In this document: positions 16,403 through 23,834 of the stretch, in pieces
Position numbering within the stretch: the stretch's first letter is position 1
Layout: each line of letters opens with the position of its first letter
Source of the DNA: JAUVIB01 sp964424545
Lineage (GTDB): Bacteria > Calditrichota > Calditrichia > Calditrichales > Calditrichaceae
Direction: 5' to 3'
Assembly: GCA_964424545.1 (NCBI GenBank)
Contig: CAYRJN010000022.1
Span: 1-30,921, forward strand
Length of the DNA stretch: 30,921 nt
Notes under the pieces: generated by a model
Seen by the model: only the letters and a program-made list of their open reading frames with translations
Told to the model about the DNA's origin: nothing
Databases searched by the model: none
Position numbers and translations under genes: made by a program

Positions 16403-16636
16403 ATGGCAAATATTCGTCAAATCAATATTAATTATCAAATTCCTGAATCGGGAGTTGTGGAACTGGTCATTTTTGATGTATTGGGGAAGAAAGTAAAAAC
16501 ACTGGTAAATCGCTTTCAACCAGCGGGTGAATATAACATTATTTTCAAGGTAAAGGGGCTTTCTAATGGAATATATTTTTATAAATTGACTATGGGTAAA
16601 TTTGTTCAAACGCGCAAAATGATTCTGATGAAATGA
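16403..16636 (+). pseudogene. Orphan type IX secretion sorting domain (gene remnant)
   Basis: The 77 residues are almost entirely a C-terminal sorting domain of the type A kind: INYQIPESGVVELVIFDVLG, KKVKTLVNRFQPAGEYN, LSNGIYFYKLTMGKFVQTRK, ending MILMK. In complete cargo proteins this domain follows NYPNPFNPSTT and is cut off after directing the protein through the outer membrane. Here there is no signal peptide, no cargo and no NPFNP motif; the frame is closed just upstream, and the ATG (16403) has no ribosome site. It is best read as the surviving tail of a deleted or rearranged secreted-protein gene next to two intact cargo genes. A translated stand-alone domain is possible but would not enter the periplasm. 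It resembles the tail of the protein ending at 20196 (both have GKFVQTRKM or GFVQTRKM), so recombination between such tails could have produced it. Confidence 0.65.
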
Positions 16637-16728
16637 GATTTTATATATTAAACGTTATGCGGACAAATAATGTGTTCGTTGCGTCGATTTTTATAAATAG
16701 TGTCGGGAATATTTTTGAAAGGATTAAA

Positions 16729-17142
16729 ATGAAAATAATTTATTTTTTTATTATTGTCGGTTTTTTTATTTCATGCGGTTCAACGAAAAAAATGAGCGAT
16801 ACAAATCCAAATAGCGATAATATGGTAGTGTATAATGAAAACGATTCGGGTAAAAATGTTGAATTGAATCAAAATGTATTTTTTGAAATATCTCTTCCTG
16901 CAAATAAGACAACCGGATTTAAATGGGATGTGATAAAAATAGATTCCACCATATTACAAAAGGTTTCAGATAATTATATAGAATCCAACGCTCAAAGTAA
17001 GCTCATAGGCGTAGGCGGAATATACATCGTAAAATTTAAAACCATCGCCAAAGGAAAAACCGCGTTAAAGCTTATTTATCACAGACCGTTTGAAAATAGC
17101 GGCGGAAAAAGAAATTTTAATCTATCTATAACAATAAAATAA
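16729..17142 (+). CDS. Chagasin-family (I42) cysteine protease inhibitor, lipoprotein
   Basis: This 137-residue lipoprotein has a hydrophobic signal and lipobox (FFISC, Cys16), then an immunoglobulin-like domain of the chagasin/amoebiasin family that plugs the active site of papain-type (C1) proteases. All three inhibitory-loop signatures are present: NKTTGFKW (59-66; family NPTTGYxW), GVGG (94-97; family GxGG) and HRPFE (118-122; family RPW/F). I chose the ATG at 16729 with GAAAGG upstream; the frame is open back to 16633, but that start would bury the signal peptide. The next gene, 16 bases downstream, is a papain-family protease with a secretion tail, so inhibitor and likely target form one operon, inhibitor first. 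The natural reading is self-protection: the membrane-anchored inhibitor blocks protease activated prematurely in the periplasm during export. The family call is firm; the partnership is inferred from linkage. Confidence 0.85.
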   Translation: MKIIYFFIIVGFFISCGSTKKMSDTNPNSDNMVVYNENDSGKNVELNQNVFFEISLPANKTTGFKWDVIKIDSTILQKVSDNYIESNAQSKLIGVGGIYIVKFKTIAKGKTALKLIYHRPFENSGGKRNFNLSITIK

Positions 17143-17158
17143 GGAAAGGAATAATCTG

Positions 17159-18835
17159 ATGAAAATCTTTTTAATTGTTATCCTATTGATAATATTTTTT
17201 ACGGAAAGCACTATGGCTAATAATAAACAATTCAAATCGGCGCCTGTAAATCCTAAGTTAGTTAAATATCTTCAACAAGAAAAAAACGGCGCGTTGAAAA
17301 AATTGTCGGCGGAAGGTTATCCGCTTGGTTATATTCCTCATTCCGTTATATATCATTATGCCGACGTTGTTTCTATGAAAAAAAGCGCCGACTTTCCCGT
17401 CGTTTACGATCTGCGCGATATTAACGCTTTAACACCCGTCAAAGATCAAAGCACCTGCGGCGCATGCTGGACATTTGCAACATACGGCTCCATAGAATCG
17501 AGATGGCTGTTGCTCGGCGCCGGTGAATACGACTTATCCGAACAGAACTTGAAAAACGGTAGCGGATTCGAAATTAACGCCTGCGACGGTGGAAACGCCT
17601 CTATTGCAACGGCATATCTCGTACGAGGGGACGGTCCCGTTTCCGAAGAAGACGATCCGTATGATGTTGACAGCGATGAATATGTAACGGGTTTAACGCC
17701 CATGGGTTATGTTAGCGATGCGCGCTTTTTACCGAATGATATCAATGTAATCAAAGAGAATCTAATTAATTACGGAGCCATATATACAACGATGTATTGG
17801 GATGATCAGTATTATGATGGAAATAACTATACATATTATTGTGATGTGGACAGCAGCAGTAATCATGCCGTTTTAATAGTCGGATGGAACGATACATTAC
17901 AAACAGCCGGCGGGCAAGGAGCATGGATAATACGTAACAGTTGGAGCGGCGCTTTTGCCGATAGCGGATTCTTTTATATATCCTATAATGATATATGTAT
18001 TAATTCGGAGTTATCCGTTTGGCCGAATCGTATGGATTATAATGAGGATATTATTATTCATCAATATGATAAACTCGGTTTGCTTAATACGATTGGTTGT
18101 AATCAAAATACAGGTTTCGGGCTTGTTAAGTTTTCAATCGATAGCTCACAGAATATAACGAAATTAGGAACTTGGGTTAGTTCGGGAAAAGCGACAGTAA
18201 GTTTTGAAATATACGATAATTTTTCTAATGGTAATTTATCCGATCCGCTTGCGGCTATTCAACCCCAACAATGTGATTATCCCGGCTATTATACTTTTGA
18301 CTTGTCTTCACCGCTCAGGATTGACAGCGGCGATACCATTTATATTAAGGTCGGGTATCAGGATTATAATTCGAGCTATCCTATTCCGGTCGAAGGGCGG
18401 ATACAAGATTACGCTTTACCTGAAATTGAAGAAGGGAAATGTTGGGCAAGCTGTGACGGGAATCAATGGACAGCCATAGGCGAAAATACGAATCTTGAGT
18501 ACGATTTATGTATTAAAGCCTATGGCGTTACCCGTGTTACGGCTGTTGAAGAAGATGGAGAAACCTTTGTCCCAAAATCATTTATGATACGGAATTATCC
18601 TAATCCTTTTAATCCGTCAACAACAATACATTATACGATCCCCGAGCGTGGAATAGTTAATATTACCGTTTACGATACGCAAGGCAGGGTGGTTAAAGAA
18701 GTTGTAAACGGAATAAAAAATGCCGGCGAGTATCGCGTTCGCTTTAACGGAGAAGGGCTGTCCAGCGGTGTCTATTTTTACCGCTTGAAAAGCGGTAGGC
18801 ATATTGAGGTTAAAAAAATGGTCTATATTAGATAG
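17159..18835 (+). CDS. Secreted papain-family (C1A) cysteine protease with lectin-like domain and type IX sorting domain
   Basis: This 558-residue secreted endopeptidase is built in four parts. The signal peptide covers 1-20. A short propeptide follows to about residue 80. The C1 catalytic domain spans about 81-300, with oxyanion Gln97 and nucleophile Cys103 in VKDQSTCGACW (six apart, as in papain), His236 in SSNHAVLIVGW and Asn260 in IIRNSWSG. A beta-rich region at about 305-455 (GFGLVKFSID, KLGTWVSSG, GDTIYIKVGY) resembles the lectin-like domain found after some bacterial C1 proteases. The tail, about 479-558, is a sorting domain (NYPNPFNPSTTIHYTIPERG ... GVYFYRLKSG ... KKMVYIR) that would direct export by type IX secretion and be removed. 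AAGGAAAGGA precedes the ATG. It lies 16 bases after the chagasin gene, almost certainly cotranscribed. All catalytic residues are intact, so it should be active and degrade extracellular protein. Confidence 0.92.
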   Translation: MKIFLIVILLIIFFTESTMANNKQFKSAPVNPKLVKYLQQEKNGALKKLSAEGYPLGYIPHSVIYHYADVVSMKKSADFPVVYDLRDINALTPVKDQSTCGACWTFATYGSIESRWLLLGAGEYDLSEQNLKNGSGFEINACDGGNASIATAYLVRGDGPVSEEDDPYDVDSDEYVTGLTPMGYVSDARFLPNDINVIKENLINYGAIYTTMYWDDQYYDGNNYTYYCDVDSSSNHAVLIVGWNDTLQTAGGQGAWIIRNSWSGAFADSGFFYISYNDICINSELSVWPNRMDYNEDIIIHQYDKLGLLNTIGCNQNTGFGLVKFSIDSSQNITKLGTWVSSGKATVSFEIYDNFSNGNLSDPLAAIQPQQCDYPGYYTFDLSSPLRIDSGDTIYIKVGYQDYNSSYPIPVEGRIQDYALPEIEEGKCWASCDGNQWTAIGENTNLEYDLCIKAYGVTRVTAVEEDGETFVPKSFMIRNYPNPFNPSTTIHYTIPERGIVNITVYDTQGRVVKEVVNGIKNAGEYRVRFNGEGLSSGVYFYRLKSGRHIEVKKMVYIR

Positions 18836-18919
18836 AATTAAATGACCCGAACTTATGTTGACGAAATATCGCTATTAATACGGAAACGTATAACTTAAGT
18901 TAAGATGCGGAGGAAACAA

Positions 18920-19766
18920 ATGATTAAAAACTTATTTTTTTTATTTTTACTATCTGCGGGATTATTAAATGCTCAAGATTTTTGGCAAAAGTTAACCATG
19001 CCGATGGAGGGGCTTAATATCTATTCGCTGTCTGCCGATAATAATGGCGCTGTTTATGCCGGCGGTTACGGACAGGGATTATATAAAAGTATTGATAACG
19101 GCGCATCCTGGGATAGCAGCGGACTGGCCGGTTATTGGATTAGAGAGATTGATATTAACGCTCAGGGTGATATTTTTGTGGTTGGTATAGGAGCAACCTA
19201 CGGCAGCGGTATTTTACGTTCGCAGGACGGCGGCGATACATGGGAAAAGGTTTTTGGATGGGAAGATAATTGGGGCGGAATTAATTGCGTTCATGTTGCC
19301 GACGACGGCTCAATCTGGACCGGTATGAATTATTCTCCGCAACATAACGGGATATACCGCTCTACGGATAACGGAGCCAGTTGGGATTCGGTGTTCTCGG
19401 ATACGGAAAATTTTTATACAATTACAAGCAAACCCGACGGTAAAATTTTTGTCGGTTCTTACGATAAGGCCTATCGCTCCTTGGATAACGGTGAAACCTG
19501 GGCATATTATGAAACTACGGATGATAACCCGAAGCAATTTAATGATATCACCGATATGGCCGTCAATAAATCGGGACAGATTTTCCTTGTTACGGCGGGA
19601 TACGGCATTTATCGTTCCGACGATGATGGCGTGAGTTGGATACAAGTAAGAGGAGCCGGTAGCGAGTACAGCGCGATTTTGATTACATCCGCTCAGGAAA
19701 TCTACGCGGCAACGCTCGGTTCGTGGGTATATAGGTCGCAGGATAACGGAGAAAGCTGGACGTTAT
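18920..19766 (+). CDS. Secreted Asp-box repeat (sialidase/BNR-like) protein, part before assembly gap
   Basis: This is the N-terminal part of an exported beta-propeller-type protein. The start is the ATG at 18920, with GGAGG about seven bases upstream; the ATG at 18905 would put that ribosome site inside the gene. A signal peptide (NLFFLFLLSAGLLNAQ) is followed by six Asp-box repeats of the form S-x-D-x-G-x-x-W: KSIDNGASW, RSQDGGDTW, RSTDNGASW, RSLDNGETW, RSDDDGVSW and RSQDNGESW, 39-47 residues apart. Each precedes a strand-rich unit (GAVYAGGYGQGLY, GKIFVGSYDKAY and so on). Such repeats occur in sialidases, in photosystem-assembly-like (Ycf48) proteins and in many non-enzymatic secreted proteins. 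No sialidase catalytic Arg triad or FRIP motif is seen, so an enzymatic role is not supported. The coding sequence runs into ten N and continues after it as the next entry, in another frame. Confidence 0.8.
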
Positions 19767-19776
19767 NNNNNNNNNN
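19767..19776. other. Assembly gap (ten N)
   Basis: Ten undetermined bases. Coding frames on the two sides differ, so the true length is not ten, or not a value that keeps the frame; the run is a placeholder. Confidence 0.97.
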
Positions 19777-20196
19777 AACGGCGGCTTGACCAATGACGGG
19801 GATTATGGCAAATATATTAAATCTTTGTGTATAAATAAGGAGGGTTATGTTTTTGCCGGGTCGGACGGCGCCGGCGTCTTTAGAAGCATGGATGTGGTAA
19901 GCGATATTCATGCTCCGATAGCAAACCCTTATGAATTTAAATTGGCGCAAAACTATCCTAATCCTTTTAATCCTCTTACGGCAATTAATTTTCAATTGGC
20001 GTCATCCTCTAATGTGCGCCTTGTAGTTTATAACTTATTGGGTCAGGAAGTAAAGACCTTATTGAGCGGAAAGTTAAGCGCGGGCAGTCATCAGGTTGTC
20101 TTTAACGCGTCAAAATTTTCCAGCGGCGTTTATTTCTATAAATTAATGAGCGATGCCGGTTTTGTTCAAACCCGCAAAATGGTGATTTTGAAATAA
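19777..20196 (+). CDS. Asp-box repeat protein, part after assembly gap, with type IX sorting domain
   Basis: Reading from the first bases after the gap (AAC GGC GGC TTG ACC) gives NGGLTNDGDYGKYIKSLCIN, then GYVFAGSDGAGVFRSMD, which is one more repeat unit of the same propeller. A linker (SDIHAPIANPYEFKLAQ) and a type IX sorting domain follow: NYPNPFNPLTAINFQLASSS, VVYNLLGQEVKTLLSG, KLSAGSHQVVFNASKFSSG, VYFYKLMSD, ending RKMVILK. The stretch before the gap ends ESWTL, and SWTL...NGGLTN is a common phrase in these repeats, so probably only a few residues are missing. The ATG-less continuation shows it is not a separate gene. It is the third sorting-domain sequence within 4 kb. Confidence 0.8.
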   Translation, partial: NGGLTNDGDYGKYIKSLCINKEGYVFAGSDGAGVFRSMDVVSDIHAPIANPYEFKLAQNYPNPFNPLTAINFQLASSSNVRLVVYNLLGQEVKTLLSGKLSAGSHQVVFNASKFSSGVYFYKLMSDAGFVQTRKMVILK

Positions 20197-20500
20197 AAAA
20201 ATTTTGAATAAAAAAATGAATATCTTTTGCTCGGTTATTAAAGGACTTTCTATTTTTTATAGTATCGAGATATCTGAAAAGTGACATTATTGTTTTTTCT
20301 TCCACGAGATAATGAAAAACCTGTGTGGAAATTTCTCCTTTCTACAACAATTAAGGATTTTTATTCTCGATTCGTCGGAATCGCAATAACAGATAGATAT
20401 GTTGTTGTTATCAATGGGGTTGCAAAGATGCGTTCTTATTTATATAGTATAGGAATTTCAAAAAATAACAAATTTCAGACAATTTTATTATTTTTTTCTT
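20197..20500 (+). other. Non-coding interval between convergent genes
   Basis: AT-rich spacer between the convergent Asp-box and rtcB genes. I see no gene, no RNA element and no clear terminator; a 76-codon frame here has low-complexity content and no ribosome site. Confidence 0.45.
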
Positions 20501-21679
20501 TTATCCTTTAATAACCGCTAAGGGTTTTAGTTCCGTTTCAATACTAATTAAATCCAGTTGATTTTGAATTACGCGGTAAATATCTTTATAAGCGCCGGCC
20601 GCTTCGTCGAGGTCTTTTTTGCTGTGCAACGCGTGAATAATACCGAGTCGTTCCAAACGAGCGCTCTCTTTTTTAAGGTCGAGACGGCGGCGCGCTTCAT
20701 TGCGTCCCATTTTTCGACCGGCGCCGTGCGAACAGGACATAAATGAATGCGGATTGCCTTTTCCTCTGACGATATAGCTTGGAGAGCCTTGAGAACCGGG
20801 AATAATACCGTATTCGTTTTTAATAGCACGAGTGGCGCCCTTGCGATGAACGATTACCTTTTGGCCGAAATGCTTCTCGGCCGCAGCGTAATTATGGGCG
20901 ATGTTAATCATCTCGGCAAATTGAATAGACGGGAAATAGTCGCTTAGAATCTCTTTGACGCGGTTCATCATCAATTTGCGGTTAGAGAAAGCAAACGCAA
21001 TGCAATAATTCATTTCCGCCATATAATTTTGTCCTTCTTCGCTTTCCATGGGCAGGTAAGCAAGCTGCCAATTGCGTGGGATAGGCGAGTGCCATTTTTC
21101 ATTTAGTTTTGCTGCGAGTTTATTATAATGATTGGCTGTTTTATAACCGATATTACGGCTGCCGGAATGAATCATAATCCAAATATAGCCGTTTTCATCT
21201 TTTTGTAGTTCTATAAAATGATTGCCGCCTCCGAGCGTGCCGATTTGCCGCAGAGCGTTTTTGTACTCTTGTTCGACAACGGGAAGTTTTCGTTTACCTT
21301 CCGCCGGCATTAAATTCCTATTCTGATCTTTTTTATGGTGATCGAAACCGCTTGGAATCGCTCTTTTGATATTCTCGGTAATCTTTTGCAAAATGCGTTT
21401 ATCCGCTTCTTTTTGCGATGTTTTAAGGGCGCACATACCGCAGCCGATATCGACGCCGACAGCATTGGGTATAATGGTATCTTTTAAAGCTAAGACACCG
21501 CCTATGGGCATACCGTATCCCTGATGAGCGTCGGGCATTATAGCCACGTGACTAAACGTAAAAGGCAGCTGAGCCAAATGTTCCGCTTGTTCCAATGCCC
21601 CTTTTTCTATATCATCAAGCCAGAGTTTTATGGAGATTTTTCCGTTTTTTATCTCTTTTTCCATATACGGAATATACAT
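20501..21679 (-). CDS. rtcB: RtcB-type 3'-phosphate RNA ligase
   Basis: RtcB joins RNA ends carrying 2',3'-cyclic phosphate or 3'-phosphate to 5'-OH ends, using GTP and manganese, and serves RNA repair. This 392-residue protein is near the usual bacterial length and has the key motifs: HVAIMPDAHQGYGMPIGG near 45-62, the metal-binding VGVDIGCGM (about 75-83), GTLGGGNHFIE (about 148-158), HSGSRNIG, and SCSHGAGRKMGR (about 316-327), whose His is the expected guanylylation site. The C terminus (LAVIKG) matches the family end, so the gene is complete. I chose the ATG at 21679; a TTG one codon upstream and an ATG at 21664 are alternatives, and none has a clear ribosome site. No rtcA, rtcR or archease gene is nearby. 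It is transcribed against its neighbours and looks like a stand-alone housekeeping or stress-repair gene. Confidence 0.93.
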   Translation of the reverse strand: MYIPYMEKEIKNGKISIKLWLDDIEKGALEQAEHLAQLPFTFSHVAIMPDAHQGYGMPIGGVLALKDTIIPNAVGVDIGCGMCALKTSQKEADKRILQKITENIKRAIPSGFDHHKKDQNRNLMPAEGKRKLPVVEQEYKNALRQIGTLGGGNHFIELQKDENGYIWIMIHSGSRNIGYKTANHYNKLAAKLNEKWHSPIPRNWQLAYLPMESEEGQNYMAEMNYCIAFAFSNRKLMMNRVKEILSDYFPSIQFAEMINIAHNYAAAEKHFGQKVIVHRKGATRAIKNEYGIIPGSQGSPSYIVRGKGNPHSFMSCSHGAGRKMGRNEARRRLDLKKESARLERLGIIHALHSKKDLDEAAGAYKDIYRVIQNQLDLISIETELKPLAVIKG

Positions 21680-22367
21680 CAAAAAATGCGCGTCATCAAG
21701 GAAAGTAACAAACGTAGCGGCGTTTAAAAATATTCAAAAAACGTACGAGCTTTGCTCTGTTTTACTGCGAAACAGGGTGAATTGAGACCTATTTAGAGAG
21801 GAGAGAGATTTTTTTGTATGGTTTAGGGAATGTAAATCTTATCATAGTAAACTTTCGTTTGTTTTATTTAAAGATAAGTAATATATTATAATTCAAAGAT
21901 TTAATAACCATAATTTATCATTTTGGCAGCCATAATTGAGGGACACAAAATCAAGAACATAACTTCGCAAAGTGATTAAAGGGAGTAATGAAAAAAGTAC
22001 GGATAGAATCGTCAACGTGTCATTTTTTGATGAATAGGAGAATCGGAATCCTAAATAGGAAGATTTAGATACTCCGATTTATCGGAGAATGCCAAAGGGG
22101 GAGAAGAATGTTGGAACGATAATTAAAAAGTCCACCGTTTTCAATCTTCGATTTAATCGGGAACAAGAATATTGTACGTATATAAAAAATATTCTAAAAA
22201 TTAATGTTTAAAATGTTCCAAATAGATTGGTTCTTGAAATTCCGATAGGATTAAATTTTTTTAAAAGTTTAAGCAAACGATTGCCTTATTCCTGCTGCGA
22301 TAATATCGGTCTTAATGACAAGATTGAGAGATAATAGACATATAACAGAAATTTGGGAGGTTCTGCT
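21680..22367 (+). other. Long AT-rich intergenic region between divergent rtcB and GH172 genes
   Basis: About 690 bases without a credible gene. It holds a small inverted repeat CTGTTT...AAACAG (21757-21775) on the rtcB side and one copy of a structured dispersed repeat (22045-22093, listed separately). The promoters of both divergent genes should lie here, but I cannot assign boxes with confidence. Confidence 0.6.
22045..22093 (-). repeat. Structured intergenic repeat, copy A (inverted relative to copy B)
   Basis: Bases 22063-22093 match the reverse complement of 23584-23614 at 27 of 31 positions. Two hairpins are visible: CTAAAT/ATTTAG (22051-22056 with 22063-22068) and a perfect CTCCGAT-TT-ATCGGAG (22072-22087). 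The same two-hairpin order is found in copy B with different loop lengths. Confidence 0.65.
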
Positions 22368-23516
22368 ATGTTTAATAAATTATTATTTTTACTATTGTTA
22401 ACGATTTCACTGCTTTATTCGCAACAAACCATGCGAAATTTGTACCGATTGAATGATCGGGAAACGCGATCGATCAGTCCTGAGAATTTTACGGGTGAAA
22501 AAGGTAAAGGCGGAATGGCAACGCTTGAAGATGGGACAGCGGCGCGCGCGGCGCGAAAGCTGGGACAGGGCTGGAAAGTGAATCCGTACATTCATATTAA
22601 GAAAGGGGAAACTTTTACCCTTGCCGAAATTAATGGCAGCGGTGTGATAAATCATATCTGGATGACGCCGGTGGGTGATTACCGTTTGATGATATTGCGC
22701 TTTTATTGGGATGATGAAAAAGAACCGTCGGTTGAAGTCCCTGTCGGTGATTTTTTTGCCGCAGGCTGGGGGATGATGAACGAGCCGATAATTAGTTCTT
22801 TTGCCGTATGCGTTAATCCGAGAAGCGGTTTTAATGCCTACTGGCAGATGCCCTTCCGAAAAAAATGCAAAATTACCATGGAAAATATGGGAGATAAAAA
22901 AGCGACGGTATATTATCAAATCGACTATTCACTTGAAAAAGTAGATAAAAAGGCGCCCTATTTTCATGCCCAATTTCGTCGTGTAAACCGTTTGCCCTTT
23001 AAAGATGTTTATACCATTGTTGATGGTATTAAAGGCAGTGGCCAATACGTGGGCACATATCTTGCTCACGGCGCCAGACATAAGGGCTGGTGGGGCGAAG
23101 GGGAAATCAAATTTTATATTGACGGCGATAGGGATTTTCCCACAATTTGCGGTACGGGGGAAGAAGATTATTTCAACGGTTCTTACGGCTATAATGACCG
23201 TGAGATAGATGGAAAAACTTATTATACGCCTTTCAGCGGTATTTACAGCGGTTTTTATCAGGTAAAAAATGCAAAATTCGATGATTTGATCGATGCTTTC
23301 GGCCAATATCGCTGGCATATATTGGATCCGGTGCGCTTTAAAAAAGATTTGAAAATAACAATCCAGAGTCTCGGGTGGGGGCCGGATGGCTATTTGCCTT
23401 TACAGGATGATCTCGCTTCCGTGGCTTACTGGTATCAAATTGAACCGCATAATCCGTTTCCCGAATTGCCGCCTAAAGAAAAATTAGTTTTAAAAGAGCA
23501 TAAAAAAAAGAAATAG
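22368..23516 (+). CDS. GH172 (DUF2961) family exported glycosidase
   Basis: This 382-residue secreted protein has a signal peptide (LLFLLLLTISLLYSQQ). The frame is open to TTG 22353, but the ATG at 22368 has GGGAGG just upstream and is the clear start. It matches DUF2961, now glycoside hydrolase family 172, whose studied members act on alpha-D-fructofuranosides, difructose dianhydrides and alpha-D-arabinofuranosides. Family segments are ENFTGEKGKGGMATLEDGTA (40-57), GSGVINHIWMTP (90-101), PVGDFFAAGWG (125-135), PRSGFNAYWQMPF, KGWWGEGEIKFYIDGD (239-254) and CGTGEEDYFNGSYGY (261-275). Glu244 and Glu265 are 21 residues apart, the spacing I recall for the two catalytic glutamates of a characterised member; this needs alignment. 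It is flanked by inverted copies of an intergenic repeat. Two sugar oxidoreductase genes follow, which suggests that the sugar it frees, or the glycoside itself, is then oxidised. Confidence 0.85.
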   Translation: MFNKLLFLLLLTISLLYSQQTMRNLYRLNDRETRSISPENFTGEKGKGGMATLEDGTAARAARKLGQGWKVNPYIHIKKGETFTLAEINGSGVINHIWMTPVGDYRLMILRFYWDDEKEPSVEVPVGDFFAAGWGMMNEPIISSFAVCVNPRSGFNAYWQMPFRKKCKITMENMGDKKATVYYQIDYSLEKVDKKAPYFHAQFRRVNRLPFKDVYTIVDGIKGSGQYVGTYLAHGARHKGWWGEGEIKFYIDGDRDFPTICGTGEEDYFNGSYGYNDREIDGKTYYTPFSGIYSGFYQVKNAKFDDLIDAFGQYRWHILDPVRFKKDLKITIQSLGWGPDGYLPLQDDLASVAYWYQIEPHNPFPELPPKEKLVLKEHKKKK

Positions 23517-23834
23517 CATAATCCGGTAAAGAACATAGCTTAATAAATTGATTAATGAAAACCATAGTGATCGCAATGAATATGTCATTCTCCGATAAAC
23601 CGGAGAGTCTAAATGCAGCAAACGGCAGGATTTAGATTCCTGTTCCGTCTGTATGGGATCCGGAATGGCAGGTTGTGGGGAAATAAACGCCAATGTTTGC
23701 CATTCCTTCGAAAGAAGGAATCTAAAATTGTGCGCATACAAAAAGTAAAAAAAATGTTCGAGATATGTTATTTTTTTTAATTCCGATACGTTTAAAATAA
23801 ATATCGTAAAGTAACTATTATTGCCGGAGGCGTT
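23517..23834 (+). other. Intergenic region after the GH172 gene, carrying repeat copy B
   Basis: About 320 bases with no gene. Nearly half is a repeat with several hairpins (23584-23721, listed separately). The rest is AT-rich leader for the oxidoreductase gene, ending in the ribosome site GCCGGAGGCG before the ATG at 23835. Confidence 0.6.
23584..23721 (+). repeat. Structured intergenic repeat, copy B
   Basis: It begins GTCATTCTCCGATAAACCGG, whose first 31 bases are the inverted partner of 22063-22093. Stem TCTAAAT/ATTTAGA (23608-23614 with 23630-23636) follows. The block ends in a perfect 8-bp hairpin ATTCCTTC-GAAA-GAAGGAAT (23702-23721). It is non-coding and resembles dispersed palindromic elements (REP/MITE-like) that sit between genes in many bacteria; the full outer boundaries are uncertain. 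Confidence 0.6.

Noticed and set aside
18920..20196. Asp-box protein as a sialidase
   Set aside because: Asp-boxes are present, but no catalytic Arg triad, FRIP motif or Tyr/Glu pair is visible, and such boxes are common in non-enzymatic secreted proteins.
20281..20511. 76-codon frame between the Asp-box gene and rtcB
   Set aside because: Low-complexity hydrophobic product, no ribosome site and overlap with the rtcB end; more likely chance.
21757..21775. Inverted repeat CTGTTT...AAACAG upstream of rtcB as an operator
   Set aside because: A short AT-rich 6-bp stem of this kind is expected by chance in such sequence, and no regulator gene is adjacent.
22045..23721. Repeats around the GH172 gene considered as a CRISPR array or IS ends
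   Set aside because: Only two inverted copies far apart, no regular spacers, no transposase and no visible target duplication.
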